Positions 41,670-51,876 of a DNA stretch of 64,000 nucleotides are shown here, in pieces. This stretch comes from Flavobacteriales bacterium (GTDB lineage: Bacteria > Bacteroidota > Bacteroidia > Flavobacteriales_F > PHOS-HE28), in the NCBI GenBank assembly GCA_016788635.1, contig JAEUSU010000011.1, positions 1 through 64,000 on the forward strand. The letters run 5' to 3'. Each line of letters opens with the position of its first letter. The first letter of the stretch is position 1. The position numbers were made by a program, and so were the translations under genes. The notes under the pieces are model-generated. The model was not told where the DNA came from. It did not search any database and saw nothing but the letters and a program-made list of their open reading frames with translations.

Positions 41670-42877
41670 GCTTGCTTCCGCATCGTCATCACCCTCCCAT
41701 AGGTGAGCGAGCGCCACGCCCACTCGAATGGCCCGTACTGGAAGTGCGCGAGCCACCATCGGCTCCAGAGCACCTGTAGGATGAAGACCCCGAGGGAGAG
41801 CGCCTCGAACGAAACCACGCTCACCCGCGTGCCCCAACCCAAGCCCACTCCGGTGAAGAGCGCCAGGGCGATGATGGTCTGCATCAGGTAGTTCGTGAGG
41901 GCCATGCGGCCCATGGGCGCGAGCACCAGCAGGCGCCGTTGCCACGCGCTGTTGCGCCACAGCAGTGCAGATCCGCTTGCGAACGCGATGGCCAGCGGAA
42001 CCACACTCAGGGCATAACTCGCTGTGTGGATGAGCGAGGACGCTTCAGGGGGGTAGCCCACATTCCCTTCGGCCCACCACATCAATACCGAGAAGGGGAG
42101 CCCCAGCGCGAAGCCCGCGATGCAGACCCGTTCCAGCAATGATGCGTGCGCGCTCACATCCACGAAGAGCTTGCGCCGCGACACCCAGAGGCCGATCAGG
42201 AAGAGGCCGAGCACCTTCGGCAGCCGGTTGCTCTCGATCAGATGCACGAAGCGGAAGATCCAGCCGCGTTCGTTGGCATGCATCAGTTCCTTCCAGCCAC
42301 TGTCCGGTAGCACTAAAAAGGCCTCGACGGTGGAATTGCCATGGCTGGCATCACTCGCTTCCATCCAGCGGACGAAGGGCTCCACGGGATCGAAGCGCGC
42401 ATGGGTGAGCACCACCGCTGCATCGATGGCGATGGGTGAGAGGATGAGCGCAGCAGCGGTGATCAGCAAGGCTCGATCGCCCAGCCCCCGGAAGAGCGGC
42501 AGCAGCAAGCCGAGCACGGCGTAGAGGAAAAGGATATCTCCCGCCCACACATAGCGCAAGTGCAACCAGCCGATGATGAGCAGGATGAACATGCGGCGGT
42601 AGAAGCGCCATAGTCCGTCATTGCCCTTGGCGAGGAAGAACCCAAAGCCGATCCCGAAGAGCAGCGAGAAGATCGAATAGAACTTGCCGTCGATGAGGAT
42701 GGTGTGGAAGGCCTCGAGCGGCATATCCAGGAACGAACCCGGCAAACCGGCCCTGGCCTCTGGCGAGAGGAACATCCAGAGCGAGAGCCCGGCGTAGTTG
42801 CTCCATACCACGCCGAAGAGCGCGAAGCCACGCAGGGCATCGAGCAATTGGGTTCGTTCCGCGATGGGGGCGCTCAT
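41666..42877 (-). CDS. DUF418-family membrane protein
   Basis: 403 residues with about nine membrane segments. N-terminal RTQLLDALRGFALFGVVWSN and KFYSIFSLLFGIGFGFFL are the family's hallmark (YeiB-like; related in topology to acyltransferase family 3). The C-terminal DUF418 core holds LAPMGRMALTNYLMQTIIALALF. Biochemical role is not established. Convergent with the lipoprotein gene, the two stops sharing the palindrome CTAG. Confidence 0.88.
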   Translation of the reverse strand: MSAPIAERTQLLDALRGFALFGVVWSNYAGLSLWMFLSPEARAGLPGSFLDMPLEAFHTILIDGKFYSIFSLLFGIGFGFFLAKGNDGLWRFYRRMFILLIIGWLHLRYVWAGDILFLYAVLGLLLPLFRGLGDRALLITAAALILSPIAIDAAVVLTHARFDPVEPFVRWMEASDASHGNSTVEAFLVLPDSGWKELMHANERGWIFRFVHLIESNRLPKVLGLFLIGLWVSRRKLFVDVSAHASLLERVCIAGFALGLPFSVLMWWAEGNVGYPPEASSLIHTASYALSVVPLAIAFASGSALLWRNSAWQRRLLVLAPMGRMALTNYLMQTIIALALFTGVGLGWGTRVSVVSFEALSLGVFILQVLWSRWWLAHFQYGPFEWAWRSLTYGRVMTMRKQA

Positions 42878-42920
42878 GCCGTGAAGAACGGCAATAATCC
42901 AGCACCTCGCCGGAAGATCC

Positions 42921-43460
42921 TCACGGCGAACGGTACTCGATCAAATGGCTCGCGCCGATCATCCATCGCCCATCCTCCTTCACATACATGTCCGCCCAGC
43001 TCATGTGTTCATTCGGATACGTGAGGCTGTCCTGCGACCGTACGTGGTTGCGATAGGTGAGCAGCGCCAGATCACCCATGACCTGGAGCACGAGGTTCTC
43101 GTAGCGCACATGCCCTACCGTGTCGCGCCCCGAAACCCGATCGCGGATGTACCCGGCACGATCGTAGAACTCGCCCTCCGCACGGAAGATGAAATCGCGG
43201 GCCAGGATCCGCTCGAAGTCCTCCGCCCTCCGCGTGTGCATGGCAAGCGGCCGGGCGCGCTTCACCCTCATGATGCGGAAGGCGTCGGCTGTATCGGCTG
43301 CAAGGTCGCGTGTGATCAAGGTGAAGGTCGTCAGGTCCACGACGGCATCACCATTTACCATGTGAAGGACCACCACCTGTGCCGGACCCGGCACCGGATC
43401 ACGCTGATCACTGCAGCCGACGGCCACGGTGATGATGGCGAATGCGCACAACTTATTCAT
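42921..43460 (-). CDS. NTF2-like (DUF4440-type) lipoprotein
   Basis: 179 residues. Lipoprotein signal MNKLCAFAIITVAVGC, then an NTF2-like cone fold: helix RAEDFERILARDF, strands VRYENLVLQVMGDLALLTYRNHV and DMYVKEDGRWMIGASHL. No catalytic residues assigned. Its start overlaps the stop of the 1244-residue T9SS gene by ATGA (43457-43460), so the two are probably made together. A second, frameshifted NTF2-like gene lies on the other side of that gene. Confidence 0.75.
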   Translation of the reverse strand: MNKLCAFAIITVAVGCSDQRDPVPGPAQVVVLHMVNGDAVVDLTTFTLITRDLAADTADAFRIMRVKRARPLAMHTRRAEDFERILARDFIFRAEGEFYDRAGYIRDRVSGRDTVGHVRYENLVLQVMGDLALLTYRNHVRSQDSLTYPNEHMSWADMYVKEDGRWMIGASHLIEYRSP

Positions 43461-46400
43461 CGCCGGATGACCACTCGCGCGCTCTCGGGCGCGTTCCCTT
43501 CCACTCGCAGCATCACCAAGTACAAGCCTTCGCGCAGCTCCACAGGCAGCTCAAGCTGAATGTTGCTCGCAACAGCGGAGACCACTTGCCCCTGCACGCG
43601 TTTGCCTGTGGCATCGAATAGCTCGATCACGGCCTCCTTGCCGAAGTGCGCTTCGTTCATGGTGATGTTCAAGCGATCGTTCGCGGGATTGGGGAATACA
43701 TGCAAGGCTTCGCCGGTGGCGGGCACGGAAGCCACGGGGTCCACTTCCTCCACATCCACCGTCACACACAGCGCATCGATCACTTCGGCCACGGTCACAT
43801 CATCGAAGAAATAGTACACGAGGCCGGACCCTGACACGCACTCGATCTCATCCTGGGGCTTCAGCACACCGATGGTGATGTGCTGGTAGGGTTGATCGGC
43901 GATGATCTGGCCGCAGATGGTCTGCCATTCATTGGTGACGTTGATCGGACCGCCCTGCCATTCCATGTGCATGGGTGGATTGAACGGCGGGTAGAGCGCG
44001 GAGACGGGCTCCATGCTCAGATGGGCCCCGAAACCATTACAACCGTTCTGGTTATCCCGGAGCCGCACATTGAAGGCGATGAGGTAGGGCAGCCCGGGCA
44101 CCAAGGGGGCGCTCAGCCGGCCACCGATCGCCTCATGATAATCCGAACCTTGGTGAGCATAAGCCCCGGTCACGCCACCACCACTGCGCGGACGCACGTC
44201 GGAAGCGAAAACGGGGGCGGTCGAACTCGTCCGCAATGGAAGGCGGCGAAGGTCGTTGTACCCATTGCCTGACGAGTAGCTGTCCGAGGTGGCCACGGCA
44301 GTTTGCCAGTTCGGCGCCAAGCTGTATCCGACAGGAGTGGGATATCCATCCGGATCGAACTGGTTCGCGTTCAAACCGGCCGGCTCCATGCCCGGGTTCA
44401 GCACCAGGTTCGGCCCGAGGCAATCCACATCCGCACAGTCACTTTCCATCGGGTGCGGGGTATGGAAGATGCCGAGCTTGCCATTCAGGTTGCCGGTATT
44501 CCGGCTGTACACGCGGAAGTGATAGGTCTGCCCATCGACCAGCGCGCTGGGCAGCACCATGTAGTTGTAGCCGCACGCGATGGGCACGAGGCTGCCCACT
44601 GGACCTTGAAAGAGCTCGAGCACCACATTGTTGTCCAGGAAATGGCACATGATGGTGGCGGCCTCGCCATCGTGCGTGAATTTGAACCAGACATCATCAT
44701 CGGCACTGTCGCCGATCACCCCGCAGCCGTTCGAGGGCAGGCTCTGCGTGGCGTTGCTTGTGTTGAATTCCACCGCGTACGCATCGTACTCGTAAATGGC
44801 CACGGCACCACTCGCTTCATCCGATGTGCCGGTCCCGCCAACCCACGGATGGAAGGTGCGGATCTCATGCGGCCCGGAGTAGAAGTTGTAAACGCGCACC
44901 ATCACCGTGTCGCCGGCAACTAAGCCGGTCACATTCACGCCGTTGGTGCTCTGTCCGCAGACCAGCACGTTGGCGAGCAGCGTGTCCGGAATGGTGGAGA
45001 AACCGCGGAAGGTCTCGATCCTCAAAGAGGCCGCAGCCTCTTCGTACTGGAGGCTTCCAACATCCACCCCCACTCGGTGTTGGGTGGCCGTAGCCAGGAA
45101 ATAGAACCAGGTATCGTTCACCGGGGTTCCTGCGCAGCCCGGTTGCGGGAACGACATCGACGCACCATAGTTCGCAAAGGGCCGCATCGGATGCACCAAC
45201 GCATCTCCGTTCGGAATGAGCTCGATGGCACCGGCCATGTCATCGTTCACGGGTGGCACATAGAATTGGTGACTGAACTCCGCGCCGACCCCACCGCCAT
45301 AGGGATACATCCGAACGTAGTACGTGCTGCCGGGTACCAGGCCCGTGTAGGTGGTCGCCCCTTCATCCGTGCAGATCAAGCTGGTCAGCGCGGCGCAGGT
45401 GCCGGAAAAGAGCTCGGTGCGGACATCGAAATTGACGTTGCGCGGTTGAACGACCAACGCTGCCGTGGGCGCCGTGGCCGTGAACGTGTACCACAGGTCC
45501 TTCGACAGGGCCGCACTACCGCATTGGGGAAGCGAAGAGGTCGCGAAGCGGAACTCGGTGCGATCAGCGTGCGCATAGTCCAGCACGTTCGTGGGCACCA
45601 ACGGGACAGCCCCGGCACACTCATCGTTCAAGGCCGCCTTCGTCAACGCCACGCGCAGCGGTCTTGGAGCTGTACCGTTCGTCCACAGGCGGAAGGTGTA
45701 AGTAGTGCCTACCACCAGGCTGTCCAGCGCAGTGCCGGTCGTGAAGCCCACGGCGCCGCACTCCATGGGCACCAGCGCTCCACAGGTGCCGGTGTTCAAT
45801 TCATAGCGGAGCCCTGTCCCATCCGCGAAGGCACTCAGCAGGATGGTGGGCGCTGTAGCGATGAAGCTGAACCACACATCATCGTCCGTTCCGGCAAGAC
45901 AGGCCGTGGCGCTCTGTGTGGCGCCGTACGTCACCGCATGCGTGTAGACCAGCGTTTCATTCTGCTCCTGCACGGAAAGGCCGATCGCGTCGGCGCATTC
46001 GTCATTGGTGGTGAAGCCGCGCGTGCGGAGGCCACCCACGTAGCCACTGCCCACTTTCACATTGTAGGTGTTGCCTGGAACAAGCGCGTTCATGATGAGC
46101 GGTGTGGTGGTCCCTGCGTTCATGATCCCATCCACGCAGTTCGCATCGAAGAGGGCCATGCTGAAGGATCCCACCTTCTCGATCACGAGGTTGGTGGACG
46201 GTGCAGTGAACCGGTACCACACGTCCTGCACGGTTGAGTAGTTGTTGACGACGGAACCGGTCGCCGTTTCCACGTTGAACCCGTACACCTGGCCGGGTTC
46301 GGCGGTCTCGTTCACCGCCATCGTGATCGCGTTCGCGCACTCATCGTTCGCCGGTGGGCTGCCAATGCCGGCACGGAACCACACGTAATTCTGCGCGACC

Positions 46401-47191
46401 GTGCTCTCGGAATACACCCGCAGGTGGATCACCTGGCCCGGGGTAAGGCCGGTGATCTCGCGCCGGATGTTCCAGTTGCTCTCGCACCACAAACTCGTGA
46501 GGCTTCCACAGGTACCCGTGAACGCCTGCACCACCACATCGTCCTCCGGCGAGATCACCACCATGTGCTTCGGAGCCGTTGCGGTGAAGCGGAACCACAC
46601 GTCGTCATCGCTCGCGGCGGCCACACCGCAGCCCGGCTGCGACTGGGTGGCGCCGAAGGTCGAGAACTGTTTCCCCAAGGTGTACGGGGTGATATCCTGC
46701 GACGGAACCAGTTCCATGGCACCGGCGCACTCGTTGTTCGTGATGGCATGCACCACGCCCCAACGCACCGTGTTCGCCCCGGTGGTGGGCTGGTAGCTCC
46801 GGAAGTAATAGGTGTTGCCGACCACGAGGCCCGTTAAAGGCAGCGCGCTGGTGACGGTGGCGCCCGTGGTGCAGCCGATGCTGTTCAGCGACCCACAGGC
46901 ACCACTGAACGCCTCTATGTGCACAGGGTATGTGGAATGAAGGTCGTTCAGCACGATAAGGCTGCTCGCGGTGGCCACGAACTTGAACCACACATCGTTG
47001 TAGCCGGTGCCGCTGCACGCCGCTGGTGAGATGGCGTTGGGCTCGCCTCCATTGTTGCTCAGCACCCACTCTTCGGGCACCGCGCCGTTGCTCACCGGAA
47101 CGAGGTAGGCGTTGGCGCAATCGGGATTGTTGGCGTTCTGGGCGATGACGAGCAACGGTGCGAACGCGAGAAGAAGGAATGTGCAGCGCAT
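43457..47191 (-). CDS. Giant T9SS-secreted protein with seven PPC-like modules
   Basis: Start is at 47191 (MRCTFLLLAFAP), 1244 residues. Signal peptide to LVIAQ, then about seven modules of 110-130 residues opening NPDCANA, NNECAGA, NDECANA, NDECADA, NDECAGA, NDDMAGA and SDEASGA, each with DVWFxF and YYxRxY motifs. Then comes a domain starting GPNLVLNPGMEPAG, like a galactose-binding-type module found in surface proteins (about 180 residues), and a type A sorting domain (FPNPANDRLNITM ... DATGKRVQG ... GLYLVML). No enzyme motif. Adhesin or surface-layer function inferred. Coupled to the lipoprotein downstream by ATGA. Confidence 0.88.
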   Translation of the reverse strand: MRCTFLLLAFAPLLVIAQNANNPDCANAYLVPVSNGAVPEEWVLSNNGGEPNAISPAACSGTGYNDVWFKFVATASSLIVLNDLHSTYPVHIEAFSGACGSLNSIGCTTGATVTSALPLTGLVVGNTYYFRSYQPTTGANTVRWGVVHAITNNECAGAMELVPSQDITPYTLGKQFSTFGATQSQPGCGVAAASDDDVWFRFTATAPKHMVVISPEDDVVVQAFTGTCGSLTSLWCESNWNIRREITGLTPGQVIHLRVYSESTVAQNYVWFRAGIGSPPANDECANAITMAVNETAEPGQVYGFNVETATGSVVNNYSTVQDVWYRFTAPSTNLVIEKVGSFSMALFDANCVDGIMNAGTTTPLIMNALVPGNTYNVKVGSGYVGGLRTRGFTTNDECADAIGLSVQEQNETLVYTHAVTYGATQSATACLAGTDDDVWFSFIATAPTILLSAFADGTGLRYELNTGTCGALVPMECGAVGFTTGTALDSLVVGTTYTFRLWTNGTAPRPLRVALTKAALNDECAGAVPLVPTNVLDYAHADRTEFRFATSSLPQCGSAALSKDLWYTFTATAPTAALVVQPRNVNFDVRTELFSGTCAALTSLICTDEGATTYTGLVPGSTYYVRMYPYGGGVGAEFSHQFYVPPVNDDMAGAIELIPNGDALVHPMRPFANYGASMSFPQPGCAGTPVNDTWFYFLATATQHRVGVDVGSLQYEEAAASLRIETFRGFSTIPDTLLANVLVCGQSTNGVNVTGLVAGDTVMVRVYNFYSGPHEIRTFHPWVGGTGTSDEASGAVAIYEYDAYAVEFNTSNATQSLPSNGCGVIGDSADDDVWFKFTHDGEAATIMCHFLDNNVVLELFQGPVGSLVPIACGYNYMVLPSALVDGQTYHFRVYSRNTGNLNGKLGIFHTPHPMESDCADVDCLGPNLVLNPGMEPAGLNANQFDPDGYPTPVGYSLAPNWQTAVATSDSYSSGNGYNDLRRLPLRTSSTAPVFASDVRPRSGGGVTGAYAHQGSDYHEAIGGRLSAPLVPGLPYLIAFNVRLRDNQNGCNGFGAHLSMEPVSALYPPFNPPMHMEWQGGPINVTNEWQTICGQIIADQPYQHITIGVLKPQDEIECVSGSGLVYYFFDDVTVAEVIDALCVTVDVEEVDPVASVPATGEALHVFPNPANDRLNITMNEAHFGKEAVIELFDATGKRVQGQVVSAVASNIQLELPVELREGLYLVMLRVEGNAPESARVVIRR

Positions 47192-47278
47192 GGTCGTGGG
47201 TATTGGACGACCAAGTGAGCACAACACCGCCGCGGATCAAAGGAGTTTCGAGGCTACGGAGAGCGATCGAGGGAACGG

Positions 47279-47784
47279 TCAGCGCGGTGGTGGCTCACTG
47301 CCGATCGATTCCGCCTGGATCACCCAGCGGCCATTCTCCCTCCCCATCACCATGATCAACGACCCAGAGCGTTCCTTTCGCACGCCCTTATCCTCCACGG
47401 TCATCCGTTCGTGCAACACGAGGATCGCCGTGTTCTCGTATTGGTAGAGGATCTCACGGATCACCGTAGCGTTGATCAGCTTGAAGCCATTGCGCGTCTG
47501 CCGTGCGGTCAATCCCTTCAGGTCGATCGGCATACCATCGATGTCGTGGTAGAACCAGCCCGGTGACAGGAGCTCCTTCCGCGAACTGTCCCTTACGGCC
47601 ACTGCGCGATGCTCTTCCAGACCTCCGATTCAGCCGCCAGCAGCGCCAGCACCGCACCGTCCGGGGGGTGGGTGCCGGCGAAGGTCATGGGCACTGCGCC
47701 GCTTGTTGCCGGGGTGTTGTTCTGCGCAATGCTCAAACCTGGCAGCAACAACGCAAGCGCGAATGGGAGGAGCTTGGTCGGCAT
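47279..47784 (-). pseudogene. Frameshifted NTF2-like gene
   Basis: Two overlapping frames make one family-like protein. The N-terminal part (from MPTKLLPFAL at 47784) has a signal peptide and ends ESEVWKSIAQWP at a TAA (47593-47595). The C-terminal part continues in another frame from about 47602 (AVRDSSRKELLSPGWFYHDIDG ... GRENGRWVIQAESI). Joining them restores the usual DUF4440 start E-x-x-W-x-x-I-A-x-x-D and a length near 165 residues. The junction has no slippery homopolymer, so a single-base indel (mutation or sequencing error) is the simplest reading. Separate translation from GTG at 47602 is possible. Confidence 0.65.
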
Positions 47785-47856
47785 AGTGCGAAGGAGGGGC
47801 TTGTATACGAACACGCACAGTGCAGCTGAGGCAACGGGAGTGGGTCGAGTGAACGA

Positions 47857-48594
47857 TCACCCCCTCAACTCCCTCAGCACTTCATCCAATCTCCTCCGGC
47901 TGATCTCCACGCGCACACCATTGCGCAGGCGCACATGGCCTTCGGCATCGATGCCGTCCACATGGCGGCGGTTCACGAGCGCGCTCTTGTGCACGCGGAG
48001 GAAACCAAGCGGCGTGAGCATCTCGTCGTAGTCCTTCAGGGTGCGCGCCGAGACGAAGCGGCGCTCGTCAGCAAGATGAAGCTCGGTGTAATTGTCGTCG
48101 GCCCGGCACCAGGTGATGTCGTGCGGTGCAACGGCATGCGTGCGGCCGCCGTGCGTGAGGGTGAGCTTCAGCGCTTGCGGTTCGCGCTGAGTGATGTTGG
48201 CGAGGAAGTGCTGTTGTACCTCAGTGGAATTGTCGCCCTTGCGTTGAGCATGCCGATCGATGGCCGCGCGAAGCTCATCGGCTTGCACGGGTTTCAGCAG
48301 GTAATCCAACGCGCTGAAGCGGATGGCCTGGATGGCGTAATGCTGGTGACCGGTCGTGAATATGACATCGAAGTCCCAGCGGCCGAGGCGTTTGAGCAGC
48401 TCGAAGCCGTTGCCGCCGGGCATCTCCACATCGAGGAAGACCAGTTGCGGGCGATGAATGCTGATGAGCTGCGCGCCCTCATCGATGTCCCGGGCCTCGG
48501 CGAGCACGCCCACATCGGGCGCCACCTCCGCCAGCCGCGCGTGCAGGTGCTCCCGGGCAGCGGCCTCGTCGTCGATCAGGAGCGCTCCGATCAT
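47857..48594 (-). CDS. LytTR-family response regulator (LytR/AlgR type)
   Basis: 245 residues. Receiver domain with LLIDDE, LVFLDVEMPGGNG and LLKPV, linker, then LytTR domain (VAPHDITWCRADDNYTELHL ... LRVHKSALVNRRHVDGI ... VRVEISRRRLDEVL). It is encoded nine bases after the LytS-type kinase and is its obvious partner. Confidence 0.94.
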   Translation of the reverse strand: MIGALLIDDEAAAREHLHARLAEVAPDVGVLAEARDIDEGAQLISIHRPQLVFLDVEMPGGNGFELLKRLGRWDFDVIFTTGHQHYAIQAIRFSALDYLLKPVQADELRAAIDRHAQRKGDNSTEVQQHFLANITQREPQALKLTLTHGGRTHAVAPHDITWCRADDNYTELHLADERRFVSARTLKDYDEMLTPLGFLRVHKSALVNRRHVDGIDAEGHVRLRNGVRVEISRRRLDEVLRELRG

Positions 48595-48603
48595 GGCAGC
48601 AAG

Positions 48604-50385
48604 TTAGCCCAGCACCACCACGACCCGAGTTCCTGCCGGCACACCACGCTCATGCAGGTCCGTGAAGGTCACGCTGCCGCGCTCCCGCAGGCGGTAGGTG
48701 AGCAGCTGCAGGCGTTCGCTGGTGAGCTGCAGGCCCATGCCCGGGCTGCCGTCGGCATGGGCACGCCTCGGCGCCACCTGGCGCCCCACGCCATTGTCCT
48801 CCACGGTGCAGATGATGCGTCCCTCCCGCTCCGCGAAACGCACGCTGACGCGCTTGTGGCCCTGCTTCGCGGCCAGTCCGTGCCAGATGGCGTTCTCCAC
48901 GAAGGGCTGTGCCACGAGTGCGGGCACCGCATCGTCCTCCTCCAGCAGGGCGGCATCGGCATCCACTTCGTAGGTGAGGCCCTCCGGGAAGCGCAGTGCC
49001 TCAAGCTTCAGGTATTGGCGCAGGAAGTCCATCTCCTGGCTCAGCGGCACGCGGTCCTTCACGCTGTGGTCAAGCACCATGCGCAAGAGCCGCGCGAAAC
49101 CATCGAGGTAGTTGGAAGCTGCGACCATATCGTCTTTGCGCACCAGGTTGCTGATCGCGTGCAGGCAGTTGTATATGAAGTGCGGGTTGATCTGCGCGCG
49201 CAGCACCTTCAGCTGCAACAGTCGGTTGATCTCCTCGATGCGCGCCTTCTGGTCCTTCAGCTCCACGTTCAGTCTTTCGAGCACCGCCGCATGGCGGCGC
49301 TTCTGCCGCAGGTTGCGCCAGACCAGCGCGATGCCCCCAATGGCCAGCAGGGCCAGTGCGATGCTTCCGTAGAGTTGCACGTTACGCACCCGCAATCGCT
49401 CTTCGCGTTCCCGTGCCTCAGCGTCCAATCGCTGGATCTCCTCCTCCTTCAATTGCGTCTCGAAGCGCTTCTCCAGTTCCAGGTATTGTTCATCCATGGA
49501 GCGCACGAAGAGCGTGTCCTGCAGGTCGCGCGCGCGCTTCACCATGGCATACGCGCCGGAGATATCGCCCAAGGCCTCAAGGCATTCGGCGCGCAGCTCC
49601 GCGAAATCGATGGCGAGGTCGATGGCATTCCCACTGGCCGTGTTGAGTGAGTCACCGGTGTCGAAAGCCGCGAGCGCATCGGTATACCGCTTCGCATAGA
49701 GCAGTGATCGACCGAGGTTGCTGTATGTCCATGCGCGGTTGTGCATGTCGGTACTGTCCAGTTGAGCGAGCACCTCGGCGTGCAGCATCGCAGCTTCCTC
49801 ATGTGCCCCGCGCGCACTGACGGTGCTGGCCAGGTTGCCGAGCAGCGCTTGCTTCACCAGCTGGCTTTGGTCACCCAATACCCGCAGGCCCTCACGATAG
49901 TGGAACTCCTCCTTGTCTGGCAGCTCCAGGCGGCTGTACATGCTGCCCATGCTGTTGTGCGCAAGGGCGAGCTGGACGGTGTCACGTCCGTAGGCCGCGG
50001 CCAAGGTCAGGTGCTCACGACGGAAGCGATCGGCTTCCTCATAGTGCCGGCCTTCCACATTGAACTTGGTGAGCTGATACAACGACGCAAGTATGCGCGT
50101 GGTGTCACCGATCTCACGGGCGATCCGCATGGCCTTCTGTGCATGTTCCACCGCCCCCATCGGATCATCCTTGCCGCTTCGTGCGTTTGCCCAGTTGTAT
50201 TCGGCCACATAGCGCTCCAAGCCTGCCCCGTCCGGTAGTGCCGCGATCACCTCCCGCGCGATCGTCTCCAGGGAATCGTAATCGCCTCTGGAACGCAATA
50301 ACTGCATACGTTCCTCCACAGATTGTGCCGTGGTGGTAAGCATCAAGAGCATGCTGCAACAGAGGAGGGGGACTTGCTTCACCAT
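48604..50385 (-). CDS. LytS-type sensor histidine kinase with TPR region
   Basis: Start is at 50385 (MVKQVPLLCC), 593 residues. Signal/membrane start, TPR helices (about 30-330), a membrane segment (VQLYGSIALALLAIGGIALVW), coiled-coil region, then a His_kinase domain of the LytS family: the H-box LKAQINPHFIYN-type motif appears as LRAQINPHFIYNCLHAISN, then VPALVAQPFVENAIWHG and a glycine lid DGSPGMGLQLTSERL. The start overlaps the SLC13 gene stop by seven bases, tying this pair to a transporter gene. Confidence 0.92.
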   Translation of the reverse strand: MVKQVPLLCCSMLLMLTTTAQSVEERMQLLRSRGDYDSLETIAREVIAALPDGAGLERYVAEYNWANARSGKDDPMGAVEHAQKAMRIAREIGDTTRILASLYQLTKFNVEGRHYEEADRFRREHLTLAAAYGRDTVQLALAHNSMGSMYSRLELPDKEEFHYREGLRVLGDQSQLVKQALLGNLASTVSARGAHEEAAMLHAEVLAQLDSTDMHNRAWTYSNLGRSLLYAKRYTDALAAFDTGDSLNTASGNAIDLAIDFAELRAECLEALGDISGAYAMVKRARDLQDTLFVRSMDEQYLELEKRFETQLKEEEIQRLDAEAREREERLRVRNVQLYGSIALALLAIGGIALVWRNLRQKRRHAAVLERLNVELKDQKARIEEINRLLQLKVLRAQINPHFIYNCLHAISNLVRKDDMVAASNYLDGFARLLRMVLDHSVKDRVPLSQEMDFLRQYLKLEALRFPEGLTYEVDADAALLEEDDAVPALVAQPFVENAIWHGLAAKQGHKRVSVRFAEREGRIICTVEDNGVGRQVAPRRAHADGSPGMGLQLTSERLQLLTYRLRERGSVTFTDLHERGVPAGTRVVVVLG

Positions 50386-51848
50386 CCGAAGAACAGCATC
50401 AGCAACAACACCCCGATCAGGTCCATCCACACACCGCCCTTCACCATCTGCCTTATGGGCACACGCCCGGTACCGAACACAATGGTCTGCATGGGGCTGG
50501 CCACGGGCAGCATGAAACCGAGGCTGGCGCCCAGGGTGGCGGGCCAAAGGATGCTTTGCGGATCCAAGCCCCAGCGCGTGGCCATGGCGGCGAGGATGGG
50601 GATCACGAGACTGGCGGTAGCCGTATTGCTGCCCAGTTCGCTCATCAAACAAACCACCAGCACCACCGCACCGATCAATACGATCATCGGCAGTTCCCCG
50701 AGCCCGGCCATGCGTTCACCGATCAGGTGGCTGAGGCCGGACTTGTCCACCCCGGCCGCCAAGGCGAAGCCACCACCGATGAGCAGCAGGATGCCCCATG
50801 GCACACGCTGCTCTGCGAAGTGCCAGTCCATCAAGGGCTGGGAGGTTGAGGGTTCGTCTGAAGCAGGCCGGTTGGGGGCTGAAGGGTGGGCCGAGCGGAT
50901 CAGGAACAGGCTGGCTGCTCCAGCCACAGCGATGGCCGCATCGGTAACTGCAGTGAGACCGGTCCAAGCGCGCCAGCCAGGGAAGACGAAGTGCTCGCCA
51001 AAGAGCAGCTTATCACCGGTCATCCAAAGCAGGGCCACGCTGGCGAAGACAATGCCCGCGCGTTTCTCATCGGCCGATGGGGCGCCAAGTGCGGAGAGGC
51101 GTTCCTGAACGGTGTCGGCATCGCCGAGCGGGTCCGCGCCCACACGGAATGCCCAGCGTGTGATCACCAACCACCCCATGATGAGGAAGACCACCGCGAA
51201 AGGCACTCCCACGCTCATCCACTGTCCGAAACCGATGCCGGGGCGATCGGGAAAGAGCATGCGCCACTGCTCCAGCAGCACCAGGTTGGGGGGCGTACCC
51301 ACGGGCGTGGCCATGCCACCGATGGTGGCGCCGTAGGCCACGCCCAACAGCAAGGGCACCGTCATGCGCTGGCGTACCGTTGCCGGCGCATCCTCATCAT
51401 CGATCAGGCTCAGCGCAATGGGAAGCATCACCAGGGTGGTGGCCGTGCTGTTGATCCACATGCTCAGCAGTGCGCAGGCGATCATGATGCCCAGTACCAG
51501 GCGCGACGGTGAGCCGCCCAAACGCGCCACAATATGCAGGGCGATGCGTTTGTGCAGACCGGTGCGCTCGATGCCCAGCGCCAGGATGAAGCCCCCGAGA
51601 AAAAGGAAGATGATCTCCTTGCCGTAGTGCGATGCGGTGCTGGCCACACCATCAATGCCAAGCAACGGATACAGGACCAGCGGCAGCAGCGAGGTGACCG
51701 GGATGGGCACCGCTTCAGTGATCCACCAGAGCGCCAGCCAGGCCACCAGGCCGGCCATGATGGCGGGCTGGTCGCCCTGTGAACGCAAGAGTGCGAACAC
51801 CAGCAGGGCAACCAACGGTCCGACGAGCTGAACGAGGAGGCGTTTCAT
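50379..51848 (-). CDS. SLC13/DASS-family permease
   Basis: 489 residues with about eleven membrane segments. Two DASS signature repeats: MWINSTATTLVMLPIA and SELGSNTATASLVIPILA (the second a full SNT motif, the first NST). The family imports dicarboxylates, citrate or sulfate with sodium. A region of low complexity (HPSAPNRPASDEPSTSQP) forms the middle cytoplasmic loop. It lies 28 bases after the bestrophin gene and overlaps the sensor kinase gene, so kinase sensing of a transported acid is plausible but unproven. Confidence 0.9.
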   Translation of the reverse strand: MKRLLVQLVGPLVALLVFALLRSQGDQPAIMAGLVAWLALWWITEAVPIPVTSLLPLVLYPLLGIDGVASTASHYGKEIIFLFLGGFILALGIERTGLHKRIALHIVARLGGSPSRLVLGIMIACALLSMWINSTATTLVMLPIALSLIDDEDAPATVRQRMTVPLLLGVAYGATIGGMATPVGTPPNLVLLEQWRMLFPDRPGIGFGQWMSVGVPFAVVFLIMGWLVITRWAFRVGADPLGDADTVQERLSALGAPSADEKRAGIVFASVALLWMTGDKLLFGEHFVFPGWRAWTGLTAVTDAAIAVAGAASLFLIRSAHPSAPNRPASDEPSTSQPLMDWHFAEQRVPWGILLLIGGGFALAAGVDKSGLSHLIGERMAGLGELPMIVLIGAVVLVVCLMSELGSNTATASLVIPILAAMATRWGLDPQSILWPATLGASLGFMLPVASPMQTIVFGTGRVPIRQMVKGGVWMDLIGVLLLMLFFGW

Positions 51849-51876
51849 ACGGGCCGGTCGAAGATACCCGGCCCGC

